Below, in pieces: positions 1 to 8,392 of a stretch of DNA of 52,240 nt. Position numbers and translations under genes: made by a program. Position 1 is the first letter of the stretch, and every line of letters begins with the position of its first letter. Source of the DNA: Anaerolineales bacterium (GTDB lineage: Bacteria > Chloroflexota > Anaerolineae > Promineifilales > Promineifilaceae); the NCBI GenBank assembly GCA_011524645.1, contig WTJY01000174.1, positions 1-52,240 on the forward strand. The letters run 5' to 3'. The notes under the pieces were generated by a model that had not been told where the DNA came from, ran no database searches, and was given only the letters and a program-made list of their open reading frames with translations.

Positions 1-52
1 TGGGAATGACAATCGTTAATTGATCAACTCCCACCAAATCCGACAGGACTAG
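1..52 (+). repeat. Right end of a MITE-like element, cut by the window edge
   Basis: These 52 bases match 2560-2611 with two mismatches. That second stretch is the right terminal part of a 160-170 bp inverted-repeat element at 2440-2611. The copy here therefore looks like the right end of a second element whose left part lies outside the window. With the copy at 2440-2611 it brackets the DUF2723 gene. Confidence 0.75.
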
Positions 53-85
53 AGACGTAGGACTCGTTGCCTTTTCCCTTTTCTA

Positions 86-2428
86 CTATTCGACCAGGAC
101 CGCGCCTAAAATATAGCGATCTCCAACGATTTCCCCATTGTTGTCGTGCATGTGAAGACGACGGCCGCTGGTCATTTCATATAACCCCACTTCAATCAAA
201 TAGGTTCCGGATGGGATATTTTCTGGGATAACCATGCGGTATGGATCGCGCATGGTTTGGCCGGGGAGCCATTTGGGGAACCAGAGATGTGTGGGGGTCG
301 CCCCGCCAAGCGGAGTGTAGTCAAGCGCGAGATAGAGCTGATTGGCAGGGTCGATTAGATGGACAAATATGGTGTAGCTTTCTTCGGCATGATCGAGCGC
401 TTCCCATTGGGGGATGACGGTTAAGACATCGCCGCGCTGGGCGTAGATCGGCTCTTGGTCGGTCCACGGGGCGGTAGTGCGTTGTGCACCGTCCCAGACG
501 ACGGCCGAGCGTAAGCCGACACGCTGGCGGAAATTGGCGAGCAGGTGATCGGTTTGCGGGATTTGATCGGCCGCAAATAGATCGATGGTGCCTAGATCGG
601 CCGCGATGCCGACATCGCTATTGGTGCTCAAGTTTTGAATGCGCACTTCGATCGGGTAAACCCCTTCGGCGAGGTTGTGCGGTAAGGCGAAATCGAACCG
701 TTCGATAATGACTTCGTCCGCTTGCCAGAGGGGGGAGATGAGATGGGTGTCGGTGGTGAAGGGGAGTTCGATGTCGCCGACTTTGACGACCGGCACAAAG
801 TAGTCGGCTGTTTCGGCCGGGATTCGCATCGCTAAAGTTAGGGGGATAAATTCACCGGCCGTGACAAGGGTGTTGGGCATCTCGTAAGCGACCAATTCGA
901 TTCCCTCACCGCTTTGTTCGATCCGTGTAAGCTCTTCGGGAACTGAGATGTCTCCCGGTTCGACAACCTGATAAAAAGAGCCACGCGGCCGTAGGCGGAA
1001 ACCGGCATCAACGATTTCGCGCCGATAGCTGTTGAGATAGACGGGGCCACCGGGGAGATAGTTAAAGACGCTGGGGAGCCACGGTTCAGCGGCCGAGACG
1101 AAAATCGGCCGGACATCTGCTTCATTAGGCCAGTGCTCGTCCACGTATTGGGTGTACCAGAGCGGGGTCATAAATTCCCAGTTGTTGAGCAAGACGACCG
1201 ATTCACCTTGTCCTTCAAATTCAGAGAAAACGGCGTCGATATGTTGGTTTCCCTCGTTAAAATCGTTCAGAGAAATCGTTGAAGCGCGGTTGCTGACTGT
1301 CCAGATACCGCTGACCAGAATAATTCCTAAAATAGCGGGTGGGGCCCAGCTGGGCGTTTTTTCTTGCAGGTATGCCATGACTTGGCCAAAGCCGATCCCC
1401 GCGAAGATGCCGACGATGACGAGCGGGCCGAGAATATAGGCCATGATGTCCTGCTGTTTAAGAGTCATGACAAAGGCATAATTGCCGATAAAGGCGAGAA
1501 TGAGCAGGACGGCCGCAAGCTTTTGCGGCCGGTTTCCTCGGAACGATACCCCGATGCCTACAATGGCGCAGAGTAGGGGGAGCCAACCGTATTGCAATTG
1601 GGCGATTTCACTAAAAACGAGGGCGCGGATCGGCTGTTCGACGACCGAATAATAGGGGAGGCTTTCTGTTAGGCCACGGCCTAAGACATGATCGAGAAAC
1701 CCTTGCATGGTGTTCATGGTGTGGGGGCCGACAAGGGGTTCCATACTGCTACGGATCGGATAGTAAAGGTAGAGGCTGAGGCCGAGCAAGGCGGAGCCGA
1801 CCATGCCGAGTAGGGTGCGCCATTCGAGCAAAATGTGCGGCCGAACGAGCAAAATGTAGAGGGTGTAAGCGGGGAAGCTAAAAACGGTTAGTGGATGATG
1901 GGTTACGCCCAAACCTGTTGAAAGGGCGAAGGCATATAGGTAGCGCATATCGCCTGTTTTTTCCCAGCGAATGAGGAGGAATAGGTTGATGGTGAGAAAG
2001 ACGGCCGTCATGATATGGGGGTTGGTGTGAATGGCGTGTTGCCAATAGTCGGCTCCGGTACCGATGACGATGCCGCTAAAAATGGCCCCAACTATCGCCG
2101 CCAGCCGGTTGCGCCCCAGCATGTGAACCACGCCGAAGGCCATGGTGGCCCCGAGTGTGGCCCAAACGGCCGCGTGTAGGTGCATGCGCCAAGCGATGGT
2201 GCCAAAGGGGACAATGGTTTGAAAGAGTCTGCCGCTTAAGGTGATAAAAGCGTATCCGGGGGGGTGGGCGATGCCGAGGATATGGGCGACGTAGGTGTAT
2301 TCTGTCGGGTCGCCGAGGATCAGCCCTTGGGCCAAGGTTCTGCTATATAGCGTGAGCAAAAATAAGATAAGGGCGGCGATAAGCCAGCGGGTGATGCCCT
2401 TGCGGTTGGTGAATTGTTCGATATTCAT
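86..2428 (-). CDS. DUF2723-family polytopic membrane protein (GT-C-like, putative lipid-linked sugar transferase)
   Basis: A 780-residue protein. The first ~400 residues hold a run of hydrophobic segments. After the first one comes the family hallmark: an acidic Asp-Pro-Thr-Glu loop and then AHPPGYAF. The C-terminal ~380 residues are mostly soluble and probably extracytoplasmic, with beta-rich segments resembling those added to oligosaccharyltransferase-like proteins. DUF2723 members resemble protein O-mannosyltransferases in layout, so transfer of a sugar from a lipid-phosphate donor outside the membrane is plausible but not shown. The start ATG at 2428 has no clear Shine-Dalgarno sequence. 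The gene stands alone and is flanked by copies of one repeat (1-52 and 2440-2611), so it may have moved or been exposed to recombination as a block. Family call is fairly firm; the reaction is inferred. Confidence 0.8.
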   Translation of the reverse strand: MNIEQFTNRKGITRWLIAALILFLLTLYSRTLAQGLILGDPTEYTYVAHILGIAHPPGYAFITLSGRLFQTIVPFGTIAWRMHLHAAVWATLGATMAFGVVHMLGRNRLAAIVGAIFSGIVIGTGADYWQHAIHTNPHIMTAVFLTINLFLLIRWEKTGDMRYLYAFALSTGLGVTHHPLTVFSFPAYTLYILLVRPHILLEWRTLLGMVGSALLGLSLYLYYPIRSSMEPLVGPHTMNTMQGFLDHVLGRGLTESLPYYSVVEQPIRALVFSEIAQLQYGWLPLLCAIVGIGVSFRGNRPQKLAAVLLILAFIGNYAFVMTLKQQDIMAYILGPLVIVGIFAGIGFGQVMAYLQEKTPSWAPPAILGIILVSGIWTVSNRASTISLNDFNEGNQHIDAVFSEFEGQGESVVLLNNWEFMTPLWYTQYVDEHWPNEADVRPIFVSAAEPWLPSVFNYLPGGPVYLNSYRREIVDAGFRLRPRGSFYQVVEPGDISVPEELTRIEQSGEGIELVAYEMPNTLVTAGEFIPLTLAMRIPAETADYFVPVVKVGDIELPFTTDTHLISPLWQADEVIIERFDFALPHNLAEGVYPIEVRIQNLSTNSDVGIAADLGTIDLFAADQIPQTDHLLANFRQRVGLRSAVVWDGAQRTTAPWTDQEPIYAQRGDVLTVIPQWEALDHAEESYTIFVHLIDPANQLYLALDYTPLGGATPTHLWFPKWLPGQTMRDPYRMVIPENIPSGTYLIEVGLYEMTSGRRLHMHDNNGEIVGDRYILGAVLVE

Positions 2429-2439
2429 ATAGAAATTAT

Positions 2440-2611
2440 CTGATACTGCCGAATTTGGTGGGATAAGTGTAAATCGTTCAAAAATAGTCGATTTACAGGG
2501 GTGTCATCCCCGCGTAGGCGGGGATCCACCGCTCAAACAGAGTTGGATTCCCACCTTCGTGGGAATGACAATCGTTAATTGATCAAGTCCCACCAAATCC
2601 GACAGGGCTAG
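2440..2611. mobile_element. MITE-like element with ~24-nt terminal inverted repeats and 8-bp target duplication
   Basis: The left end (2440-2463) and right end (2588-2611) are inverted repeats. The core, CTGCCGAATTTGGTGGGA on the left, pairs with the right end with two mismatches over 18. The direct repeat GAAATTAT lies immediately outside both ends (2432-2439 and 2612-2619), as expected of a target-site duplication. The centre (2502-2570) is itself an inverted repeat of two hairpins of the common CATCCCCGCG...CGGGGATCC type. There is no coding capacity. A second copy's right end is at 1-52. Confidence 0.75.
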
Positions 2612-2647
2612 GAAATTATGACGGGATGGACCGGAAATCTCCCGCGA

Positions 2648-2797
2648 TTGATGTTTGTCTCATCTGTGCGATGTGGAACAATGACTGCCATTTGGCTTTA
2701 TCAGGGCTTGCCTGTAAATTGGATGGTCCGGGGAGAGACAAACGATTGTTGTCTTGATCGCTAATTTAGAGCGGTTCATCGTTTGCCTATCCCCTAC
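2648..2797. repeat. Intergenic palindromic element of the GTAGGGGATAGGCAAACGA type
   Basis: The segment 2730-2746 (GGGGAGAGACAAACGAT) is repeated inverted at 2778-2797, and a further inverted partial copy of GACAAACATC sits near 2653-2665. The same end sequence with different inner palindromes recurs at 11479-11639 and, more distantly, at 40379-40549. It fills most of the gap between the DUF2723 gene and the glycosyltransferase stop. No gene is visible here. Confidence 0.55.
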
Positions 2798-2869
2798 GTT
2801 GATGTTGGGGGTGGGGGGATTTAATGTTGTGAATGTGTTTGGGGGAATCGAAAATCTAAAACCGAAAAT

Positions 2870-3997
2870 CTAAAATCGGTTTAGAAGTTTATCATAGACT
2901 GCGAGGGTTTCGCTTGCGGTTTTTTCCCAACTAAATTTTGACGCTTGGGCGATGCTGAGATCACGGCGGGTCGCTTTTTCGGCCGGATTGTTGAGCAAAC
3001 GGCCGATGACGGCGGCCATTTCGTCTGTGTCTAGCGGGTCGAAATAGACGGCCGCCTCTCCGCCGAGTTCCGGTAGGCTGCTGGTGTGGCTGGCGGCGAC
3101 GACTTGGCCACAGGCCATATGCTCTAAGAGCGGTAAGCCGAACCCTTCATAGATCGAGGGTTGGACGGCGAGGGATGCACCTGCGATGACGGCCGGTAGA
3201 TCTTCATCTTCGACCCAACCGAGGATTTGGATCGCGTTTTGGAGCTGTTCTTGCTCGATACGGGCGAAGAAATCATCGACGAGCCACCCTTTGGCACCGG
3301 CAAGGACGAGCTTGAGCTGGGGAAAGCGGGTTTGGCGCAGGCGGAGAACGGCGGTCAAAAGCCGATCTAGATTTTTGCGCGGTTCGATGGTGCCCAAGTG
3401 GATCAGGTATTGGTCGGGGAGCTGGTGTTTGTGGCGCACGGCCGTGATTTGCTCGGCCGTGGGTGGGGTGAAGTGGGGGGCGGCCGCTTCATAGATGACG
3501 TGGATTTTTTCTTCAGGGACCTGATATTCTCGCATAATGTCCCGTTTGCTCGATTCCGAAATGGTGATAATGGCGGTGGCACGGCGACAATAAAGAGGCA
3601 TGGCGGTGTTGAGGTACCAATAGTTGAGCGATTTGTGGTATTCAGGAAAAAGTTTATAGATGAGGTCGTGGACGGTGATGACGGTGGGGACGTTCCAGAG
3701 CGGCATGAGTAGGTGTTCGGTGCTGTGGAATAGTTTGACATCGGGAACGAGCCGATTGAAGGGGAGACGGCCGACATGGGCTAGCCAAACGGCCATGCGC
3801 CACGGTTTGAAACCGGCTTTGATGTGGTGGCGTGGGAGGTGTTTAAGGCTGTCTGGGACGCGGCCGTCTGGGGCGAGGTTGTGAAAAAGGGCGATTTCGC
3901 CCGGCCGTTTGGTGCTGACTTCTAGGGCGAGTTTTTCGGCGTAACGGCCGAGTCCGGCGCGGCTGTGAACGGCCGTGGCTATGTCTAAATAGATCAT
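2870..3997 (-). CDS. Family 4 glycosyltransferase (GT-B fold)
   Basis: A cytoplasmic sugar transferase that would use a nucleotide-sugar donor. The N-terminal half has the glycine-rich acceptor-side start (RAGLGRYAEKLA) and the central H-DLIY strand. The C-terminal half has the donor-side signature: LIHLGTIEPRKNLDRLL, then PSIYEGFGLPLLEHMACG with the conserved EGFGLPLLE. I chose the ATG at 3997 rather than the in-frame ATG at 4072. It starts the usual MIYLDIATA strand and overlaps the upstream NUDIX stop in an ATGA arrangement, which implies translational coupling. The longer start would add about 25 residues copied from within the NUDIX reading frame. The acceptor and the product glycan are unknown. 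Confidence 0.88.
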   Translation of the reverse strand: MIYLDIATAVHSRAGLGRYAEKLALEVSTKRPGEIALFHNLAPDGRVPDSLKHLPRHHIKAGFKPWRMAVWLAHVGRLPFNRLVPDVKLFHSTEHLLMPLWNVPTVITVHDLIYKLFPEYHKSLNYWYLNTAMPLYCRRATAIITISESSKRDIMREYQVPEEKIHVIYEAAAPHFTPPTAEQITAVRHKHQLPDQYLIHLGTIEPRKNLDRLLTAVLRLRQTRFPQLKLVLAGAKGWLVDDFFARIEQEQLQNAIQILGWVEDEDLPAVIAGASLAVQPSIYEGFGLPLLEHMACGQVVAASHTSSLPELGGEAAVYFDPLDTDEMAAVIGRLLNNPAEKATRRDLSIAQASKFSWEKTASETLAVYDKLLNRF

Positions 3998-4440
3998 GCC
4001 CATAGCTCCCGATTTTCGGCGAGGTAATCGACTAACTGTGGAGGGAACAGTGTTCGCTCCCCATTCACACATTCGGCGATGGGAATCCAGTAAGCGTAAA
4101 AACGATTTCCATTTTCATCGCCCACGATTTTTTCTTGTTGGTAGAGGTTTTTATCGACTAAATCGGCGCGCATAAGAAAAACGATTTCGTGTCCTTGGGC
4201 ATCATTGTGTTCAAAGATATTTTCGATTGTCATGATGTATTCGACATTGGTGATTTCTGCACTAATTTCCTCTTTCATTTCGCGCACGATGGTGTCGGTG
4301 GCTCGCTCGCCGAAGTCGATTCCGCCTCCTAATGGGCGGTAATAGGTTAAGTCATTCTTTGGATGGTAGCCAGAAAAGACGAGAAGTTTTCCGTTTTTGC
4401 TGTTGATAATGAGACTGATGGCGATCGGCCGGATGTTCAT
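3994..4440 (-). CDS. NUDIX hydrolase
   Basis: A 148-residue single-domain NUDIX pyrophosphatase, cleaving nucleoside-diphosphate-X type substrates. The Nudix box is visible around residues 38-62: a GG-IDFGE start, then REMKEEIS, supplying the metal-binding RE-x-x-EE. The usual glycine near the end of the box is replaced by serine, which many family members tolerate. It precedes the family 4 glycosyltransferase and overlaps it by four bases (ATGA), so the two are probably co-translated. A nucleotide-sugar or sugar-nucleotide by-product is a reasonable guess for the substrate; the sequence does not settle it. Confidence 0.85.
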   Translation of the reverse strand: MNIRPIAISLIINSKNGKLLVFSGYHPKNDLTYYRPLGGGIDFGERATDTIVREMKEEISAEITNVEYIMTIENIFEHNDAQGHEIVFLMRADLVDKNLYQQEKIVGDENGNRFYAYWIPIAECVNGERTLFPPQLVDYLAENRELWA

Positions 4441-4555
4441 GGAATTGCTCCTAAATTTGAAATTGTGATTTGATGATGTGCGATTTTAACACCGCTGTCA
4501 TTCTCCTGGCGACTTACATGAGTGGTGGGTGATGATGATAGATAATACAATAACG

Positions 4556-4795
4556 TCACATCAGAACCGGTACGTAGTGGTGGGATAGCGTGGGAATGTT
4601 TTTTTGCGTCTGGATTGTGTTCTCTACCGCGCTGTCTCGCCCAAGGCGGCGGTAGATCGGGTGATTGAAGTGCTCGCTGATTGAGGGAACTGTACGTCGT
4701 GCAGTGTGCATGACATCAATAATCTTGACCAGTGGGGTCTTCCCCGTGTGTTTATCGCCTCGATAGCGTTTATGTTGACGACGGAACTTGTTTTA
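4556..4795 (-). pseudogene. Relic of an unidentified protein-coding gene (about 78 codons, no start)
   Basis: On the minus strand a reading frame from just after a TAA at 4793-4795 runs to a TGA at 4556-4558 without interruption. It encodes a protein-like, basic sequence with segments such as GKTPLVKIIDVM and ARRTVPSISEHF. It lacks a start codon at its N-terminal end and has no ribosome site. The composition reads as real coding sequence rather than noise, so I take it as the 3' remnant of a decayed gene. I do not recognise the family. The rest of the 4441-4800 gap shows no feature. Confidence 0.4.
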
Positions 4796-4800
4796 TAAAA

Positions 4801-4873
4801 TATGAAGTATGAAGTATGAAAGGGCTATGATCGGTTCGTACTTCATAATTCATACTTCTTACTTCATACTTCT
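4801..4873 (+). repeat. Heptamer-built hairpin, type 1 (tatgaag units)
   Basis: The left arm is three 7-nt units (tatgaag, tatgaag, tatgaaa). After a ~17-nt spacer, the right arm carries the reverse complement units (tacttcata, ttcatactt, acttcata). The hairpin ends five bases before the ABC-F start codon, where a Shine-Dalgarno sequence would be expected. Relatives lie at 12738-12810 and 51805-51875, with one arm at 6765-6793. Confidence 0.7.
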
Positions 4874-4877
4874 TTCT

Positions 4878-6761
4878 ATGAATTTGGTTACTTTGGAACG
4901 GATCACGAAACAATATGGTGAGCGTGTTTTGCTCAACAATGCGGAATTGCGCATCAATACAGGGGAAAAAATCGGTTTGCTCGGCCGGAATGGGAGCGGC
5001 AAAACGACTTTGTTGCGTCTGATTGCGGGCTTAGAAGGGCCGGATCGGGGGGATGTGACGATTTGGGGGAAGGTGCGGGTGCGCTATCTGGCGCAGATGC
5101 CGGATTTAGATGACGAACTGACCGTTTTAGAGACGGTGTATCAGAGTGATGCGCCGCTGATGCTGTTGTTACAAGCGTATGAAGCGGCGAGTTTGGCGTT
5201 GCAAGCGAGTCCGGCCGATGTCGCTTTGCAAGAAAAGCTGATTCAGCTGAGTGAGCGCATGGAGCGGGAAGGGGGCTGGACGGCCGAAGCGGAGGCGAAA
5301 TCGATTCTGACTGAATTAGGGATAACCCAGTTTCAGGCGAAAGTGGGGACACTAAGTGGGGGGCAACGCCGTCGGGTGGCGTTGGCCCAAGTGCTGATCG
5401 ATCCGGGCGATGTCTTGATTTTGGACGAACCGACCAATCATATCGATGCCGATACGGTCGCGTGGCTGGAGCCGTTTTTGCAAAAAATGACCGCCTCTTT
5501 ATTGATGGTCACCCATGATCGCTACTTTTTACAGCGGGTCGCCAATCGGATTGTGGAGCTAGATCGGCAAGAACTGATTAGCTATGTGGGGAGCTATAGC
5601 GATTATTTAGAGGCGCGAGCGGAGCGGGAAGCGCAGCTTTTACAACAGGAAGAAAAGCGGCAGGTGCAGCTAAGGCGGGAATTGGCGTGGCTGAGACGGG
5701 GGGCGCAGGCACGCTCGACCAAGCAAAAAGCGCGCAAACAGCGGATTGAAGAGATGCGCAATATTCGCTATGACAAAGCGGATGATAAAGTTGCGCTGAC
5801 GCTGGCCGGCCGTCGCTTGGGCAAGCGGGTGTTAGAAGCATCTGGCTTGAGCAAGGCGTTTGGGGACAATGTTTTATTTAGAGATTTAGACTTTGAATTA
5901 CTGCCGGGAGAGAGGATCGGGGTTTTGGGGCCGAATGGAGCGGGTAAGAGCACCTTTTTAAACGTGTTAAGCGGCCGTTTGGCTTCCGATAGTGGCGAAC
6001 TGTCGTGGGGGACGACGGTTGAGCTGGGGTATTTTGATCAGCAAAGTGAAGAGTTGATCGGCCGTGAATCGGAAACGCTTGGCGAATATATTGAAAATAT
6101 CGCACCGGTAATGAAAACGAAAGATGGGGAACGGGTGACCGCCCCGCAAATGCTGGAGTGGTTTCTTTTTCCACGAGGTGAACAGCGGAATCAAATCGGT
6201 ACGTTGAGTGGTGGGGAGAAACGTCGCCTTTATTTGTTACGCGTATTGGCGATGCAACCGAACGTCTTGTTTTTGGACGAGCCGACCAATGATTTAGACA
6301 TTCAAACATTGACCGTGCTGGAACAGTTTTTAGATCATTTTACCGGCACCTTGGTGGTGATTAGCCATGATCGCTACTTTTTGGATCGGAATGTTGATTT
6401 TATTACCAGCTTTGAAGACGGTGTGGTCGGGACTCGATATCCGTCCCCTTACCGGCCGCGAACCCAGCAGAAAGAGGAGAAGAAAGAGAAGAGAGAAGAG
6501 AGTAGAGAGAAGAGAAGCGAGCAAAAAGATAAGCCGCGTAAGTTGAGTTGGAAAGAGCAGAAAGAGTTGGAGGGGCTGGATGAAGAGATGCCTCGTTTAG
6601 AGGAGCGTGTGGCTGAATTAGAAGGGGCGATTAATGAAGCGGGTGCTGATTATCAGCGTTTGGCGGAATTATCGGCCGAGTTAGAAGCGACCAATTTGCA
6701 GTTAGAGAGTGTGATGGAACGATGGTTAGAATTAAGCGAAATCGCTGAAGGGGCGATTTAG
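4878..6761 (+). CDS. uup: ABC-F family ATPase, Uup type
   Basis: A soluble protein with two ABC domains in tandem and no membrane domain, as in ribosome-associated ABC-F factors. Domain 1 has Walker A GRNGSGKTT, signature LSGGQRRR and Walker B LILDEPTNHID. Domain 2 has GPNGAGKST, LSGGEKRR and LFLDEPTNDLD. A charged linker lies between them. The C-terminal ~110 residues begin with a lysine/glutamate-rich stretch and then form a coiled coil, which is the Uup mark. I start at 4878 (MNLVTLERI) because the longer frame to 4809 merely reads through the hairpin at 4801-4873. No Shine-Dalgarno sequence precedes 4878. A likely role is translation or Holliday-junction-related quality control; a resistance role is possible but not indicated. 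Confidence 0.88.
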   Translation: MNLVTLERITKQYGERVLLNNAELRINTGEKIGLLGRNGSGKTTLLRLIAGLEGPDRGDVTIWGKVRVRYLAQMPDLDDELTVLETVYQSDAPLMLLLQAYEAASLALQASPADVALQEKLIQLSERMEREGGWTAEAEAKSILTELGITQFQAKVGTLSGGQRRRVALAQVLIDPGDVLILDEPTNHIDADTVAWLEPFLQKMTASLLMVTHDRYFLQRVANRIVELDRQELISYVGSYSDYLEARAEREAQLLQQEEKRQVQLRRELAWLRRGAQARSTKQKARKQRIEEMRNIRYDKADDKVALTLAGRRLGKRVLEASGLSKAFGDNVLFRDLDFELLPGERIGVLGPNGAGKSTFLNVLSGRLASDSGELSWGTTVELGYFDQQSEELIGRESETLGEYIENIAPVMKTKDGERVTAPQMLEWFLFPRGEQRNQIGTLSGGEKRRLYLLRVLAMQPNVLFLDEPTNDLDIQTLTVLEQFLDHFTGTLVVISHDRYFLDRNVDFITSFEDGVVGTRYPSPYRPRTQQKEEKKEKREESREKRSEQKDKPRKLSWKEQKELEGLDEEMPRLEERVAELEGAINEAGADYQRLAELSAELEATNLQLESVMERWLELSEIAEGAI

Positions 6762-6806
6762 AACGTATGAAGTAGGAAATATGAAGTAGGAAGGGGATGT
6801 GGGGAT

Positions 6807-6845
6807 GGGGCTAGGTTGTAAGCTCCGTTTCTGATTCCTAGCCCC
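6807..6845. terminator. Hairpin between convergent uup and the dipeptidase gene
   Basis: GGGGCTAGG at 6807-6815 pairs with CCTAGCCCC at 6837-6845, a 9-bp perfect stem in the 91-bp gap between two convergent genes. There is no clear T-run on either side, so its role as a bidirectional terminator is inferred from position. A single arm of the type 1 heptamer repeat (6765-6793) precedes it. Confidence 0.45.
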
Positions 6846-6852
6846 TAATTTC

Positions 6853-7914
6853 CTAACGCCAACTGTTACGTAGGGTGTTGACCCAGTTCTCGCCCATAAT
6901 TTTGGCGATGTCTTCTGCTCCGTAGCCCCGTTCTTTGAGCTTGTCTCCGACAAGGGCTAAGTCGGCGATGCTGTTCATTTCGGCCGGAATATCGGCCCAA
7001 CCAAAGCCACCATCAAAGTCGGAGCCGATGCCGACATGATCGGCCGAGCCGAGTAGTTGACAGATGTGATCGATATGGGCCACAACATGATCGAGGGTCA
7101 CGAGTTCTTTCCGTTCTCCTTTTGTATGGCCGTTTTTGAGAAACCGATTATAGAGGACGACGCCGATCACCCCATTTCTTTCACCCAAGAGTCGGATTTG
7201 CTTATCGCTGAGGTTGCGCATGCCGACATGACCGGCGAGGGCGCGACAGTTGGTGTGGGTGGAAATGACTTGCCCTTCGTATCGTTCTAGCGCTTCGAAA
7301 ACCGCTTTTTCATGTAAGTGGGTCACATCCAAGATAAAACCGAGGTCGGCCATCACTTCCATTAGGTAAAACCCTTCTTTGGTAAAGCCGTAGCTGGCGT
7401 TGCGCCATGCACCGGCCGCGTAGCGGGTGTCGTCCCATGAGGGGCCGATTAAGCGTAAACCGCGTTCCCACCACTCCTCTAGCTCGGCCGGATCGCGGAT
7501 CGGATCGGCCCCTTCCATGAGCGGGACGATACCCAGCAACGGCCGTTCTCCTTCTTGCCCCGCGATTACTTCCTCTAAGCCTTTGACATCACCTACGATG
7601 CGGATTGATTGGTTTTCATCGGCGAGGCGACGGTAATAATCGAGCTGTTCGATGCCGTGGGCATACGCTTCTTCGGTGTCGCGATAGAACATTTTTTTAG
7701 AGAGCATGCCACTCTTTTTCCACGGTTCGAGGAAAATGGTGCCGAAAATGAGGCCGACATTCCCTTTGCGAAGTTCGGGAAAGGTGGTTGTGGCGACGCC
7801 AAGCGGCCGATCTTTCTTTTTCTCGTATTCGCGTAAATCGGCTAAGTTAAAAAGTAAATTGCGCCCTTCATCGAGCGCGTTAAAGGCCATATCTAAGTGA
7901 GCATCGACGATCAT
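6853..7914 (-). CDS. Membrane dipeptidase, peptidase family M19
   Basis: A 353-residue zinc dipeptidase. The expected ligands are in place: HLD at residues 6-8 (His-x-Asp), a Glu in the PLMEGAD segment, two histidines in LDVTHLHEKA and ISTHTNCRAL, and an Asp in GIGSDFDGG. The length fits the family. There is no signal peptide, so it is probably cytoplasmic and would cleave dipeptides, including some with a D-residue, taken up from outside or released from the wall. It converges on uup and is followed upstream by a long gap with type 2 heptamer hairpins. The M20 peptidase at 8393 is divergently placed, so peptide use is a shared theme. The specific substrate is unknown. Confidence 0.87.
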   Translation of the reverse strand: MIVDAHLDMAFNALDEGRNLLFNLADLREYEKKKDRPLGVATTTFPELRKGNVGLIFGTIFLEPWKKSGMLSKKMFYRDTEEAYAHGIEQLDYYRRLADENQSIRIVGDVKGLEEVIAGQEGERPLLGIVPLMEGADPIRDPAELEEWWERGLRLIGPSWDDTRYAAGAWRNASYGFTKEGFYLMEVMADLGFILDVTHLHEKAVFEALERYEGQVISTHTNCRALAGHVGMRNLSDKQIRLLGERNGVIGVVLYNRFLKNGHTKGERKELVTLDHVVAHIDHICQLLGSADHVGIGSDFDGGFGWADIPAEMNSIADLALVGDKLKERGYGAEDIAKIMGENWVNTLRNSWR

Positions 7915-7940
7915 GATGGTGTTCCTTGTGATGGGGAAAG

Positions 7941-7963
7941 GGATAGAAGATAGGGATAGGGAT
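7941..7963 (+). repeat. Single arm of type 2 heptamer repeat
   Basis: The sequence ggatagaagatagggatag matches the left arm of the full type 2 hairpins at 8039-8107, 9669-9737 and 39287-39355. No right arm is visible here. It lies in the 7915-8392 gap, which otherwise holds the full hairpin at 8039 and nothing else I can name. Confidence 0.55.
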
Positions 7964-8038
7964 GAGTCATTGCTGTGTATCTGCTGATACCTATCAGTTG
8001 AACTTGATTAGAAGTATCGTGTCAAAAGTTAGATTGTC

Positions 8039-8107
8039 GATAGAAGATAGAAGATAGAGATAGGGAGATCGCCTTGGCAAAGGTATCTCCCTATCCCTAT
8101 CTGTTGT
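8039..8107. repeat. Heptamer-built hairpin, type 2 (gatagaa/gataggg units)
   Basis: The left arm gatagaa-gatagaa-gatagag-ataggga is followed by the loop gatcgccttggcaaaggta and a right arm tctccctatccctatctg that is its reverse complement. The loop shares a core (ttggc-aaagg) with the other two full copies. It lies between the divergent M19 and M20 peptidase genes. Confidence 0.7.
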
Positions 8108-8392
8108 CCATGTCGATTTGTGATTTCTGATCAAGTATTCTGTGCCTATCCAAGTTTTGTTGTTGTTCGTTGAGTGGGGATTATAGCAAATCGTGATGGC
8201 ATTCGATCAACGAATGGCAAGAATGTGAGGGAAGGTTTTGGGATCGGTTGTGGGTCGGTGGTAAAATATGTGGCCGTGCTGAGTTTGGTACAGTTCCCGA
8301 AATAAGAGCAAAAAAATAGTCTGAGCTATCACTTTGTTCTTTGCCCCACCCCGCTTTTCGCTTATTAATTTTTTTACCGCGTTTATTTTTTT

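Noticed and set aside
5878-6309. 143-codon minus-strand ORF inside uup
   Set aside because: Antisense to the second ABC domain, which is unambiguous; no family features.
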